Shown in pieces: positions 1-8,956 of a stretch of 64,000 nt of DNA. Origin of the DNA: JAODBJ01 sp963782465 (lineage in GTDB: Bacteria > Actinomycetota > Acidimicrobiia > IMCC26256 > PALSA-610). The stretch's first letter is position 1, and the number at the start of each line of letters is the position of its first letter. The DNA is taken from positions 992,001 to 1,056,000 of the forward strand of contig CAWAJR010000003.1 in the NCBI GenBank assembly GCA_963782465.1, in the 5' to 3' direction. Position numbers and translations under genes: made by a program. Below the pieces are notes generated by a model. It was not told where the DNA came from. It did no database searches and saw only the letters and a list, made by a program, of their open reading frames with translations.

Positions 1-1
1 C

Positions 2-277
2 GGCTGCGAACTCGCCGATCTCGTCGAACAGCTCGCGCCGCCGGTCGCGCCGGCCGCCGCGCTCGGGACGTTCGGGCTGGTCTGGCGGGGCGTCGACGGT
101 GCGACCGCTCCGCTCGCCGGGGCGCTCCCCGCCGGTTACCACGCCCGCATCACCTTCCTGGGGAGCGGAAGGTGCAGCCTGCGATCGATCTTCGCCCGCG
201 TCGCGTACCTGCGCGAACCGCGCCCGGGCGCGGCCGCGCCACGCCAACGACTCGGCGCGTACGCAACCAGGGCCTGA
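2..277 (+). CDS. C-terminal end of an unidentified protein (partial at window edge)
   Basis: The reading frame beginning at base 2 stays open until a TGA at 275-277 and shows the G/C third-position bias of the neighbouring genes, so I read it as the last 91 codons of a gene that starts outside the window. The visible part is Ala/Leu/Pro/Arg rich, with an ordered-looking stretch (motif GTFGLVWRGVDG) followed by an arginine-rich tail. I recognise no family. It converges on the isochorismatase-like gene, with only 15 bases between the two stop codons. Confidence 0.55.
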   Translation, partial: GCELADLVEQLAPPVAPAAALGTFGLVWRGVDGATAPLAGALPAGYHARITFLGSGRCSLRSIFARVAYLREPRPGAAAPRQRLGAYATRA

Positions 278-292
278 CGCCGCGCCCCGAAC

Positions 293-916
293 TCAACTCC
301 GCCAGGCGGCGATCACGGCGTCGGCGGTGGTCAACGTCGCGACGAGGTTGAGCGTGTTGTCGAGCACCGCGTTCGCGTACTCGGCCGGAACGCCGGCCAC
401 CGCGTCGCGTGGGAGCACCATCTGGTACCCGCGGTTCACTGCATCGAACGCGAAGTTCGTCATCCCGATGTTCACCGACACACCGACCCCGACGATGGTC
501 GTGACCGCGAGATTGCGCAACATGGAGTCGAGTTGCGTGCCGGTCATCGGTCCGAGCCCGTGATAGCGGGGCAACAACACATCACGCGGGTCGATGCCGA
601 TCTCGGCCGGCACACCGACCGCGTCGCTGCCCGGCGTGAGGCGGACCGGCGACCGCTTCACGCCGAGGAACAGGCGCGCGTTGCGGTTCGCGCCGGTGCC
701 GTCGCCGCGCGTCTCGGCGGTGCAGTGGAACACCGGCACATCGGCGGCGCGGGCCGCCGCGGCCAGGCGCGCGCAGTTCCCGATGAGGCCGACGGCGGCG
801 GCTGCGTCGGCGAGCGCGGGCAGCGCCGACGGCGTGCCCACGACACCGTTCTGCACTTCCTGGAGCACGAACGCGGTATGCGGTGGCGCGACGAGTTCGG
901 TGATGTCGAGGGGCAT
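293..916 (-). CDS. isochorismatase-like cysteine hydrolase family protein with altered active site
   Basis: The 207-residue product has the layout of the isochorismatase/nicotinamidase family: an N-terminal strand ending in LQEVQNGVVG, a middle segment with LLPRYHGLGPMTGTQLD, and a C-terminal block GVGVSVNIGMTNFAFDA followed by a Gly-Tyr turn. These enzymes usually use an Asp-Lys-Cys triad. Here the Asp position is Glu20, the Lys position is Arg117 and the Cys position is Gly151. Gly at the last site also occurs in true isochorismatases such as EntB, but loss of all three is unusual. The protein may be a non-classical hydrolase or a catalytically dead homologue. The family call is firm; the substrate is unknown. 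It lies downstream of two phosphatase genes on the same strand, 10 bases from the end of the nearer one. Confidence 0.8.
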   Translation of the reverse strand: MPLDITELVAPPHTAFVLQEVQNGVVGTPSALPALADAAAAVGLIGNCARLAAAARAADVPVFHCTAETRGDGTGANRNARLFLGVKRSPVRLTPGSDAVGVPAEIGIDPRDVLLPRYHGLGPMTGTQLDSMLRNLAVTTIVGVGVSVNIGMTNFAFDAVNRGYQMVLPRDAVAGVPAEYANAVLDNTLNLVATLTTADAVIAAWRS

Positions 917-926
917 GAGACGAACG

Positions 927-1710
927 CTACGCGGTCGGCGCGGTCAGCAGCTCGTCGCGGAAGCGGTCGCGTTCGGCGTCGGAGATGTGGAGCGCCTCCC
1001 GGAGGTAGACGTCGATCGAGCCGAAGTCGGCGTCGATCGCGTCGAGCCCGGCTTCGATGTACTCCCGCCTGACCTCGACCATCGCGCGGAGGGGCTCGAG
1101 ATCGGTGATGCGCTCGCGCAGCTGTTCGAGCAGGGCCCGGTGGCGGTGACCGAGGCGATCGTTCGATCGGAGATAGTCGGCGACGGCGTCTTCGCGTGCC
1201 ACGCCGAGCGCGCGCAACACGAGCGCGGCCGCGAACCCGGTGCGGTCCTTCCCGGCGGTGCAGTGGAAGACCATCGGGCGGCGTTGCCCGTCCATTGCGA
1301 AGCGCAGGGTGGTCGCGAACGCCGCCTGCAACTCCCGGGCGAAGGCGCGATTCCCGGCCAGCAGCATCTCCGCGCCGAGGCCTTCGGTGTCGCCGCGCTC
1401 GAGGCGTTCGGCGATCGACCGTGGCGAAGCCGACACGTCGGTGACCGGCACGTGCACGGCCGTCGCACCCGCGAGGAAGACGGTTCGGCCGGGCCGCGAC
1501 TTCGTCGTCGCTACGGAGATCGACGACCGTGGCGATCGACAAGCCGGAGAGCAGCGCCAGGTCGGCATCGGTGAGATCGGAGAGCACGCCGCTCCGGAAC
1601 AGCTGGCCGCGACGCACGCGACGACCGTCGAGGGTCGCGTAGCCGCCGAGATCACGGAAGTTCGGCGCGCCTTCGAGCACGATCGCGTCGACACCCGGGT
1701 CGCGGTTCAC
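927..1710 (-). pseudogene. tyrosine-protein phosphatase (DSP/SIW14-like), frameshifted
   Basis: Two frames together encode one phosphatase. The first part, from GTG at 1710, carries the family start (APNFRDLGGYATLDG, then LFRSGVLSDL and TVVDLRSDDE). The second part, ending at 927, carries the P-loop HCTAGKDRTG, which fits the HCX5R signature of cysteine phosphatases. The frame changes at about 1471-1480, near CTTCCTCGCG, so an extra base or a two-base loss is likely. Without it the protein would be about 260 residues, normal for this family. Its GTG overlaps the TGA of the upstream LMW phosphatase gene (GTGA), so the two are translationally coupled. It may be a sequencing indel rather than a dead gene, because the downstream part is fully conserved. 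Confidence 0.75.
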
Positions 1711-2225
1711 CGCAGCCTCGGGATGAGCTCGTGAAGGAGATCGGCGATCTCCTTCGCGCACGCGTGGAACACGTCGACGTCGCCGCCCGCCGGGTCGAGC
1801 ACGTCTTCCCAAACCGGTTCGAGCGAAACCGTGGCCAACCCGAGCCGTTCGACGCGCGGCGCGAGCGGCTCGTTGCCGCGGTCGAGGTCGCGAGCGAGCC
1901 GTTTCAACGTCGCCGTGCGCGGCGCGGCCGCCGGGTGGAAGCGGCGCATCCAGGCCACGTGCTCGCACGCGAGCGCGATGACCAGGTCGGCATGATCGAG
2001 TTCGTGCACGGTCGCCTGGCGGCTGCGGTGGTTCGGGACCGGCACCCCGAGCGCTTCGATCGCGTCGCGGGTCCGCCAGCTCATCGGCATGCCTTCGATC
2101 ACGTGCGTCCCCGACGTCGTCACTTCGAGGCCGGGAACGTGTTCCCGCAGGATCGCACCGGCCATCACCGAGCGGGCGGCATTCCCCGTACACAGCGTGA
2201 CGACGTGAATGTGGTCATTTGGCAC
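1707..2225 (-). CDS. low-molecular-weight protein-tyrosine phosphatase family protein
   Basis: The protein of about 172 residues starts at GTG 2225, which puts the catalytic loop right at the N terminus as usual for this family: LCTGNAARS, with Cys12 and Arg18 forming the CX5R phosphate-binding loop. Near the C terminus VLDPAGGD supplies the Asp-Pro general-acid motif. A longer reading frame reaches 2276, but that extension (MARPVTGPDRRPTYAAP) is not like the family. The product probably dephosphorylates tyrosine phosphate on proteins or small molecules in the cytoplasm. An arsenate-reductase-type role is possible because the folds are shared. Its stop codon overlaps the start of a second, unrelated phosphatase, suggesting the pair act together. 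It diverges from the phosphoglycerate mutase gene. Confidence 0.85.
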   Translation of the reverse strand: MPNDHIHVVTLCTGNAARSVMAGAILREHVPGLEVTTSGTHVIEGMPMSWRTRDAIEALGVPVPNHRSRQATVHELDHADLVIALACEHVAWMRRFHPAAAPRTATLKRLARDLDRGNEPLAPRVERLGLATVSLEPVWEDVLDPAGGDVDVFHACAKEIADLLHELIPRLR

Positions 2226-2352
2226 CGGGGCAGCGTACGTGGGGCGCCGGTCGGGCCCCGTCACCGGCCTGGCCACCGGGTGCCCGGTTCGTTACCGGGG
2301 AGGCCGCACCGGCGCGGCAGAATGCGGGGCCCACCGCGACAAGGAGACAGTC

Positions 2353-3114
2353 GTGCCGTACACGCTCGTGCTGCTGCGCCACGGGGAAAGCGAGTGGAAC
2401 CTCGCGAACCTGTTCACCGGCTGGGTCGACGTCGACCTCACGGAGAAGGGCCGAGCCGAAGCGACACGCGGCGGTGAGCTGATCCGCGAGGCCGCGGTGC
2501 GCCCGACGGTCCTGCACACCTCGCTCCAGTTGCGCGCCATCCGCACCGCACAGCTCGCGCTCGACGCCGCGGGGCGCACGTGGCTCCCGGTGCGCCGCTC
2601 GTGGCGTCTGAACGAACGCCACTACGGCGACCTCCAGGGGAAGAACAAGAAGGAAACCCGGGAGAAGTACGGCGACGATCAACTTCTCCGCTGGCGGCGC
2701 AGCTACGACGTGCCGCCGCCCCCGCTCGCGATCGACGACGAACGGTGGGGGTACGACGATCGCTACGCGTCGATCCCGCGCGACGCGCTCCCGGCCGCCG
2801 AATGTCTCAAAGACGTTGTCGCCCGGATGCTGCCGTACTGGTACGACGCGATCGTGCCCGACCTCCTCGCCGGCCACGTCGTGCTCGTCGCGGCGCACGG
2901 CAACTCGCTGCGTGCACTGGTGAAACACCTGGACGGTATGACCGACGAAGCAATCGTGGGGTGCAACATCCCCACCGGCCAGCCGCTCGTCTACGACCTC
3001 GACCACAACCTCCAACCGACGGGGCGGACGGGGGTCGGCGGGGTGAAGGGCCGCTACCTCGACCCCGAAGGCGCCGCGGCGGCCGCCGAAGCGGTCAAGA
3101 ACCAGGGCAAATAG
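2353..3114 (+). CDS. gpmA: 2,3-bisphosphoglycerate-dependent phosphoglycerate mutase
   Basis: This 253-residue enzyme interconverts 3- and 2-phosphoglycerate in glycolysis and gluconeogenesis. The phosphohistidine motif LLRHGESEWN lies at residues 7-16. It is followed by NLFTGWVDVDLTEKG, the catalytic Glu segment NERHYGDLQGKNK, and the second histidine in VAAHGNSLRAL. The C-terminal part (IPTGQPLVYDLD) also matches dPGM. GTG at 2353 was chosen because AAGGAG sits at 2341-2346 and because RHGE is then correctly placed; the longer upstream frame is not conserved. Length agrees with bacterial GpmA (about 250). The gene stands alone between divergent phosphatase genes and a downstream hydrolase. 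Confidence 0.96.
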   Translation: MPYTLVLLRHGESEWNLANLFTGWVDVDLTEKGRAEATRGGELIREAAVRPTVLHTSLQLRAIRTAQLALDAAGRTWLPVRRSWRLNERHYGDLQGKNKKETREKYGDDQLLRWRRSYDVPPPPLAIDDERWGYDDRYASIPRDALPAAECLKDVVARMLPYWYDAIVPDLLAGHVVLVAAHGNSLRALVKHLDGMTDEAIVGCNIPTGQPLVYDLDHNLQPTGRTGVGGVKGRYLDPEGAAAAAEAVKNQGK

Positions 3115-3210
3115 CGACACGGCGATGCGTGGAGCGGCGAACCGGTGGGTACACCGGCCGGGTTCGTCGCGCCAGGATGTTCCTCAGCGGGCGAGCGATC
3201 GGGAGTCGAG

Positions 3211-4038
3211 TTGTCGACGACGTACCTCAATGTGAACGGCGTGCGATTGAACGTGCTCGTCGAAGGCGAAGGCGAACCGGTCGTGTTGCTCCACGGCTGG
3301 CCCGATTCCCACCTCGTGTGGCGCAAGCAGGTGCCCGCACTGGTCGCGGCCGGTCGCCGGGTGATCGCGCCCGACCTGCGTGGCTTCGGCGATTCCGACA
3401 AGCCGCCCGGCGTCGAGGACTACGCGATCCCCCACTTGCTCACCGATCTGCAGGGCATCGCCGATGCGCTGGGGCTCGAGCGGTTCGCGCTGGTCGGGCA
3501 CGACTGGGGCGCGGCGGTCGCGTGGGCCTTCGCCTCGCTCATCCCCGACCGCGTGGAACGGCTCGCCGCGATATCGGTCGGCCATCCGAGCGCGTTCCGC
3601 GACGCCGACTTCGAGCAGCGCCGGCGATCCTGGTACATGCTGCTGTTCGCGAACCCGATCGCGGAGGAAGTGTTCCCACGCGACGGCTGGAACCTCCTGC
3701 GCGCGTTCGGCGCCTGCCCCGACTTCGACCAGTACGTGCGCGACCTGTCGCGCCCCGGTGCGCTGACCGCGTCGCTCGGCGTGTACCGGGCGAACGTCGC
3801 GCCGGAAGCGCTGTTCCTCGGCGACCCGCTCGTGCTCCCGCCCGTGAACGTGCCGGTCCTCGGCGTGTGGAGCAGCGGCGACGAAGCGCTGACCGAGTCG
3901 CAGATGGTTCGCTCACGCGATCACGTTGCCGGGCCCTGGCGTTACGCTCGTATCGAGGGTTGCGGTCACTGGGTACCCCTCGAAGCCGCGGAGCGATTGA
4001 ACCCGTTACTCGTCGACTTCCTGACCTGGAGCGGATGA
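3211..4038 (+). CDS. alpha/beta hydrolase, epoxide-hydrolase-like
   Basis: The product has about 275 residues in the alpha/beta hydrolase fold. The oxyanion segment VVLLHGWPDSHLVW comes first, then the nucleophile elbow LVGHDWGAAVAW (Asp nucleophile, GHDWGG-like) and a C-terminal IEGCGHWVPLEAAE supplying the catalytic His. Asp in the elbow together with HGWPDS fits the epoxide hydrolase/haloalkane dehalogenase branch. The start is uncertain: TTG 3211 has GGGAG five bases upstream and begins just before the conserved sequence, while an in-frame GTG at 3145 would add 22 unconserved residues. The stop overlaps the ATG of the acyltransferase (ATGA), so the two are coupled. The substrate cannot be told. 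Confidence 0.85.
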   Translation: MSTTYLNVNGVRLNVLVEGEGEPVVLLHGWPDSHLVWRKQVPALVAAGRRVIAPDLRGFGDSDKPPGVEDYAIPHLLTDLQGIADALGLERFALVGHDWGAAVAWAFASLIPDRVERLAAISVGHPSAFRDADFEQRRRSWYMLLFANPIAEEVFPRDGWNLLRAFGACPDFDQYVRDLSRPGALTASLGVYRANVAPEALFLGDPLVLPPVNVPVLGVWSSGDEALTESQMVRSRDHVAGPWRYARIEGCGHWVPLEAAERLNPLLVDFLTWSG

Positions 4039-6091
4039 CTTCCACCAACCTCAGCGACCGCGGCATCGATGCCGCCGGCGGCCGCCTCCCCCACCTTCCC
4101 GCGCTCGACGGTCTGCGCGGCCTCGCCGTCGCGGCCGTGCTCCTGTTCCACGCGCAGTACCAGTGGGCAGGTGGTGGGTTCCTCGGTGTCAGCGCGTTCT
4201 TCACGCTGTCCGGGTTCCTGATCACGACGTTGTTGCTCGTCGAACGCGACGTGAACGGGCACGTGAGCCTGCGCACGTTCTGGGTGCGCAGAGCCCGACG
4301 ATTGCTGCCGGCGGCCTTCCTCGCGTTGGCCGGCATCCTGCTGTTCGGTGCATTCGTCGCGAACCCGGTCCAGCAGGCGAACCTGCGTTGGGACGTGCTG
4401 AGCGCGCTGGGTTACGTCGCCAACTGGCGATTCGTCCTTCACCACCAGTCGTATGCCGAAGTGTTCAGCGGCACACCGTCACCGGTGTTGCACTTCTGGT
4501 CGCTCGCGATCGAAGAACAGTTCTATCTCGTGTTCCCACTGCTCGCGACGCTGCTGCTCTGGCTCGGGCGCGGGCGCACGCGCCTGTTGGGCGCCACCCT
4601 TGCCACGCTCAGCGTCGGTTCGGTGGTCTTGTCCCGCGTGCTGATGTCGCACAACGAGACAACCCGCATCTACTACGGGACCGACACCCGCGCGCCCGAG
4701 TTGCTCATGGGCGCGCTGCTCGCGATCGTGCTGGTGAAACGGCGCCAGCCGAAACCGGGTCTCGCCGGCAACGGGTTGCGTCTCGCCGGCCCGGTCGCGT
4801 TCGCCGCGATGCTGTACATCTGGGCGACGGCTCGCGAGAGCAACCGCTGGCTGTACGAGGGCGGGTTCGCGCTCCACGCGTTGCTCGTGGCGGTCGTGCT
4901 CGCCGCGTCGCTCCTGCCGGGGCCGCTGTGCTCGTTGCTGAGCGTCCGCCCGTTACGCGCGCTCGGCCGCATCAGTTACGGCGTCTACCTCTACCACTGG
5001 CCGATCTTCCTGTGGTTGTCACCCGCGCGCCTCACCGGCTTGAGCCGGAGCGAACTGTTCGTGCTGCGCGTCGGTGTCACATTGATCGTCGCGACGATCT
5101 CGTTCCATCTCGTCGAACGCCCGATCCGCTTCTCCCTCCGACCGTTCCGATCGTGGCCGAAGCTCGTCGCGCCGGTCGCGATCTTGGCGATCGCCGTCGG
5201 CGCGTTCGCGGTGCCGCGCCCGGCCGGAACACCCGACGTCGTGTTCCACCCGGTCGCGAGCGGGCCGCCACCGTCGGTCGGCGGTTCGGGCGCGAACAAA
5301 CCCGGTGCGCCCGTCGACGACAGCAATCTCACCGCTCCGATCGCGAACCGCTCGGCCGGCAACCAGCCACACCGTTCTCCCTATCACCGCCCCCTCGCCG
5401 CGCCGCGCCCGCTCCGCGTGCTGGTCGTCGGTGACTCGGTCGGCGAGACCCTGGGGCGCGGCTTCGAACTGTGGGGCATGCACACGGGCAAAGCGCAGGT
5501 GTGGAACGACGCCCACCTGTACTGCAGCCTGGCGAGGTTCGCGCCTCGCATCTCAGGTATCGGTTCGGTCGGCCCGCAGGGCTCGGTGTGCGATTCGTGG
5601 GGTACGCGCTGGCCGGCCGACCTGAAGACGTTCGACCCCGACGTCACGATCGTGCTGTACACGATCTGGGAAATCGTCTCCCGCGAACCACCCGGTGTCG
5701 ACCACTACATCAATCCCGGCGATCCTCGCTACGACGCGTGGCAGCTCTCCGAGTACAAGAAGGCGGCCGACACGCTGTCGGCGCGCGGCGGCACCGTCGT
5801 GTGGCTCACGATCCCGTGCATCCAGGGAACGGGCCCTTCGCCGACAATGCCCACCAGAACGCGCTGCTGCGCTACATCAACACGCACCAGATCACCGCGC
5901 TCGCGAAGGCGCGCCGGAAGTCGGTCCGGGTGATCGACCTGTACGGCCAGTTGTGCCCCGGCGGCCACTTCGATGCCTCGTACGGCAACGTCGCCGACGC
6001 CCGCCCCGACGGTGCCCATTTCTCCGACCAGGGTGCCGAAGCGGTCGCCGGCTGGCTGATGAACAAGATCCTCACCGGTTCGACCAAGTAG
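4035..6091 (+). pseudogene. membrane acyltransferase 3 (OafA/YrhL type) with C-terminal SGNH domain, frameshifted
   Basis: The N-terminal half, about 350 residues, is a polytopic acyltransferase-3 domain: LDGLRGLAVAAVLLFHA at the start, FTLSGFLIT, RRARRLLPA, SLAIEEQFYLVFPL, and the late helix YHWPIFLWLS. It transfers acyl groups onto cell-surface polysaccharide or lipid. After a Pro/Gly-rich linker comes a periplasmic SGNH hydrolase-like domain, with VVGDSVGETLG (GDS block) and the terminal DGAHFSDQGAEAVAGW (D-x-x-H block). The frame changes at about 5824-5836: the upstream frame decays into a Thr/Arg-rich run, while the downstream frame continues from NAHQNALLRYINTH to TAG at 6091. Joined, the protein would be about 685 residues, normal for the SGNH-fused subfamily. 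I cannot separate mutation from assembly error. ATG 4035 overlaps the preceding hydrolase stop. Confidence 0.8.
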
Positions 6092-6101
6092 ACATTGGTG
6101 C

Positions 6102-7712
6102 GTGAGCGAGGCAGGACTTCGAGGTGACCTCGAGTTCGGGACGATCCCGGAACTGCTGGAAATAGCCGCCGAGCGCCACCGGGACGCGCCCGCGCTGGTC
6201 GATGTCGACGCCGGGATCTCCGTGACGTACCACGACCTCGCGATCGGTGTCCGCAACGCGGCGGCCTCGTGGATCGCGTGCGGCATCGCGGCCGGCGACC
6301 GCGTCGCGATCTGGGCGCCGAACACGTGGGAGTGGGTCATCTCGGCGCTGGGCGCGCACAGTGCCGGCGCGGTGATCGTCCCGTTGAACACCCGCTACAA
6401 GGGCCGCGAAGCGGCGTACATCTTGCGCAAGAGCGGCGCCCGAGCGTTGGCGACGGTCGTCGGCTTCCTCGACACCGACTACGTCGCGCTCTTGCGCGCC
6501 GCGGTCGACGTCGAACGCGAACTTCCCGCGCTGCACACGATCGTCGTGCTGCGCGGCGACCCACCCGACGGCACCTTGTCGGGAGGCCAGTTCGCCGAAC
6601 GCGGCACGCGCGTGCGCGCCGACGAGGTCGAGCAGCGGCGCCGCGCGGTCGCACCCGACGACCTTTCCGACATCTTGTTCACGTCGGGCACGACCGGTGC
6701 GCCGAAGGGCGTCATGACGACGCACGCGCAGAACCTCCGTGCGTTCCGCGACTGGGCCGATGTCGTCGGGTTGCGGGCCGGCGACCGGTACCTCGTCGTG
6801 AACCCCTTCTTCCACTCGTTCGGGTACAAGGCGGGGATCCTCGCCGGGCTGATGACGGGAGCGGCCCTGTACCCGCACGCGGTGTTCGACGCCGACGCGG
6901 TGCTCGCCCACGTCCCGCGCGACCGGATCTCGATGATCCCCGGCCCGCCGTCGTTGTTCCAGTCGATCCTCGCCCGCCCCGACCTCGACCGCTACGACAT
7001 CTCCTCCCTGCGCCTCGCCGTCACCGGCGCCGCCGCGATCCCCGTTTCGCTGGTCGAGCAGATGCGCGACCGGCTCGGCTTCGAGACCGTGATCACCGGC
7101 TACGGGCTCACCGAAGCGTGCGGCATCGCGACCATGTGCCGCCACGACGACGACCCGGAGACCATCGCGAACACATCGGGCCGTGCCATCCCCGGCGTCG
7201 AGGTGCAGGTCGTCGACGACGACGGGAACGAAGTGCCGCGCAACGAACCGGGCGAGGTCGTGGTGCGCGGTTACAACGTGATGCGCGGCTACTTCGAGGC
7301 CACCGAGGAGACGGCGCAGGCGATCGACGCCGCCGGGTGGCTGCACACCGGCGACATCGGCGTGATGGACGAGCGCGGTTACGTGCGCATCACCGACCGC
7401 AAGAAGGACATGTTCATCGTCGGCGGGTTCAACGCGTACCCCGCCGAGATCGAGAGCCTGATGCTGCGCCATCCGGCGATCGCGCAGGTCGCCGTCGTCG
7501 GCGCCCCCGACGAACGCCTCGGCGAGGTCGCGTGGGCGTTCGTCGTACGCAAGCCCGGTGCCGAACTCGACGCCGACCAGCTCATCTCGTGGTGCCGCGA
7601 CGAGATGGCCAACTTCAAGGTGCCCCGCAACGTCGAGTTCTGTGACGAGCTCCCGATGAACGCGACCGGCAAGGTCCTGAAGTTCGAACTCCGCGACCGC
7701 GTGCGTCGATAG
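6102..7712 (+). CDS. acyl-CoA synthetase, FadD3-like (AMP-forming)
   Basis: This 536-residue ANL-superfamily ligase activates a carboxylic acid through an acyl-adenylate and then forms the CoA thioester. Motifs run in the usual order: A3 P-loop FTSGTTGAPKGVMTT, NPFFHSFGYKAG, the A5 segment GYGLTEACGIATMCR, the A7/A8 region HTGDIGVMDERGYVRITDRKKDM, and A10 lysine in NATGKVLKFELR. The blocks NPFFHSFGYKAGIL, GPPSLFQS and TGAAAIPVSLVEQM closely resemble mycobacterial FadD3, which activates the steroid C/D-ring propionate (HIP). No other steroid ring-degradation gene is visible nearby, so the substrate remains inferred. GTG 6102 lies 10 bases after the previous stop. The stop codon TAG (7710-7712) lies inside the left arm of the palindromic repeat that follows. 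Confidence 0.92.
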   Translation: MSEAGLRGDLEFGTIPELLEIAAERHRDAPALVDVDAGISVTYHDLAIGVRNAAASWIACGIAAGDRVAIWAPNTWEWVISALGAHSAGAVIVPLNTRYKGREAAYILRKSGARALATVVGFLDTDYVALLRAAVDVERELPALHTIVVLRGDPPDGTLSGGQFAERGTRVRADEVEQRRRAVAPDDLSDILFTSGTTGAPKGVMTTHAQNLRAFRDWADVVGLRAGDRYLVVNPFFHSFGYKAGILAGLMTGAALYPHAVFDADAVLAHVPRDRISMIPGPPSLFQSILARPDLDRYDISSLRLAVTGAAAIPVSLVEQMRDRLGFETVITGYGLTEACGIATMCRHDDDPETIANTSGRAIPGVEVQVVDDDGNEVPRNEPGEVVVRGYNVMRGYFEATEETAQAIDAAGWLHTGDIGVMDERGYVRITDRKKDMFIVGGFNAYPAEIESLMLRHPAIAQVAVVGAPDERLGEVAWAFVVRKPGAELDADQLISWCRDEMANFKVPRNVEFCDELPMNATGKVLKFELRDRVRR

Positions 7713-7741
7713 CTATCGCATAGCGATAGCTATCGACGCAC
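7701..7741. repeat. dispersed palindromic repeat, copy 1
   Basis: A perfect 19-base inverted repeat: left arm GTGCGTCGATAGCTATCGC at 7701-7719, loop ATA at 7720-7722, right arm its exact reverse complement at 7723-7741. Each arm also contains a 12-base palindrome, CGATAGCTATCG. Near-identical copies lie at 10999-11037 and 24530-24566. It sits between two convergent genes. The TAG stop of the CoA ligase (7710-7712) is inside the left arm, and the cyclase stop on the other strand ends at 7746. The hairpin is the same on both strands, so it could end transcription from both sides, although there is no T-run. It is clearly AT-richer than its surroundings. Confidence 0.9.
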
Positions 7742-7745
7742 GTCG

Positions 7746-8249
7746 TCAGGTGCTGACGGCGCGGAGGAGGGCGACGGGTTCGTCGAGCCCGCGCACGTAG
7801 ACGGGGCCGAGTTCCTCGAACCGGATGTCGGGCAACGGTCCGGCGGCGTCGACGACGGCGGCCGAGCACAGCACTTCACCCGGGCCCGCCAGTTCGACGA
7901 TCCGAGCCGCGAGGTTCACGTCGTGGCCGAGGATGTCGTCGCCGCGGCGGCGCGGGCGACCCCAGTGCAACCCCATGCGCACCCACAGCGGAAGATCGTC
8001 GGTCGACTCGCGCTCGAAATGTGCCTGCAGCACGACGCACGTCGTGAGCGCGTCGCACGCGTCGTCGAACCAGAGCAAGAGGCCGTCGCCCAGTTCCTTC
8101 ACCACCCGGCCCGACGCGGGCAGCGCGTCGCGTACGAGCGCGGCCTTGCGGTCGAGCAACGCGAGCGCGACGTCGTCGCCGCGTTCCTCGGTGAAGTGGG
8201 TGAACCCGACGATGTCGGTGAACACGATCGCCCCGGTCGCGATGGTCAC
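7746..8249 (-). CDS. class III adenylate/guanylate cyclase, stand-alone catalytic domain
   Basis: The protein of about 167 residues is little more than a class III nucleotidyl cyclase catalytic domain, which works as a dimer and makes cyclic nucleotide. Both metal-binding aspartates are present: IVFTDIVGFTHF and VKELGDGLLLWF. So are the transition-state Asn and Arg in HDVNLAARI. Lys in VKELGD and Asp in GHDVN favour ATP as substrate, so adenylate cyclase is likelier than guanylate cyclase. No sensor, membrane or HAMP region is attached. The start is GTG 8249, which overlaps the TGA of the upstream DUF4097 gene; the longer frame to 8369 lies inside that gene and is not conserved. The partner protein may therefore supply regulation. 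Confidence 0.87.
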   Translation of the reverse strand: MTIATGAIVFTDIVGFTHFTEERGDDVALALLDRKAALVRDALPASGRVVKELGDGLLLWFDDACDALTTCVVLQAHFERESTDDLPLWVRMGLHWGRPRRRGDDILGHDVNLAARIVELAGPGEVLCSAAVVDAAGPLPDIRFEELGPVYVRGLDEPVALLRAVST

Positions 8250-8926
8250 TTGCACGTGACGCTGATCGCCCCGCTCGTCGTCGCGACGTCGATCGCCCCG
8301 TTGGTGCCGATCTGGCAGTCGCAACGAATCCGGCCGCTCCTGCTCTTCAACGAGGTCGCGGGCCGGCAATCGGCCGGGACGACCACCTCCACCGCGCCCG
8401 ACAACGTACGCACCTCGACATTGCCGGCGTCGCGGGTACCGAGCGCGACGCGGCCGCTCATCGTCCGCACCAGGGCGTGCGGCGTGTCACCGATCTCGAC
8501 ATGACCCGACATCCCGGCGATGTCGACGGAACCGGCCCGGCCGACGTGGACACGACTGCTCTTCGCGACGACTCGGCACGCCCCGTCGCAGTCTCCGATG
8601 GTGATGTGCCCGGCCGCGCTGCGAACGTCGATGGCGGCGGCGTGTTCGATGTCGACCCGCCCCGATCTCGTTGTCACGTGCACGTCGCCGACCGTCCCCC
8701 GCACTGTCACGTGGCCCGACAGGGTCCCGATGACGAGGTCGGTGCCGGTCCCGCACTGCACTTCGACGTGGTTCGAACCGAGCTTCGCCCCGGTGACGAG
8801 CACCGTCCCGTCGGCTTCGTGCTCGACGTTGGCGCCGCGCGCCTGCAGGGTGACGCCGTCGACGGCGGTGATGTCGATCCGCCCGCTGCGGGTCCGCACG
8901 TGCACGCGGAGCCGTTCGATGGTCAC
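8246..8926 (-). CDS. DUF4097-family beta-repeat protein
   Basis: The 226-residue protein is built of short beta-strand repeats in which an SG turn recurs about every 20 residues (TRSGRID, TLSGHVTV, TRSGRVDI, GMSGHVEIG, TMSGRVAL, TLSGAVEV, TTSGAISV). This is the pattern of DUF4097/putative adhesin proteins that form a right-handed beta-helix or stacked sheets. It has no signal peptide or membrane segment, so it is probably cytoplasmic, as are other actinobacterial members. There is a C-terminal Cys pair (CDC). Its stop overlaps the start of a class III cyclase, so the two are co-translated. The cellular role of the family is unknown. Confidence 0.8.
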   Translation of the reverse strand: MTIERLRVHVRTRSGRIDITAVDGVTLQARGANVEHEADGTVLVTGAKLGSNHVEVQCGTGTDLVIGTLSGHVTVRGTVGDVHVTTRSGRVDIEHAAAIDVRSAAGHITIGDCDGACRVVAKSSRVHVGRAGSVDIAGMSGHVEIGDTPHALVRTMSGRVALGTRDAGNVEVRTLSGAVEVVVPADCRPATSLKSRSGRIRCDCQIGTNGAIDVATTSGAISVTCK

Positions 8927-8956
8927 GGGCGCGGAGCCTACGTCGCGGTCGGGAGC

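Noticed and set aside
2580..5933. Very long open frame of 1117 codons on the plus strand crossing several genes
   Set aside because: Arg/Ala/Pro-rich shadow of the phosphoglycerate mutase and hydrolase genes; its genuine part from 4035 is the acyltransferase.
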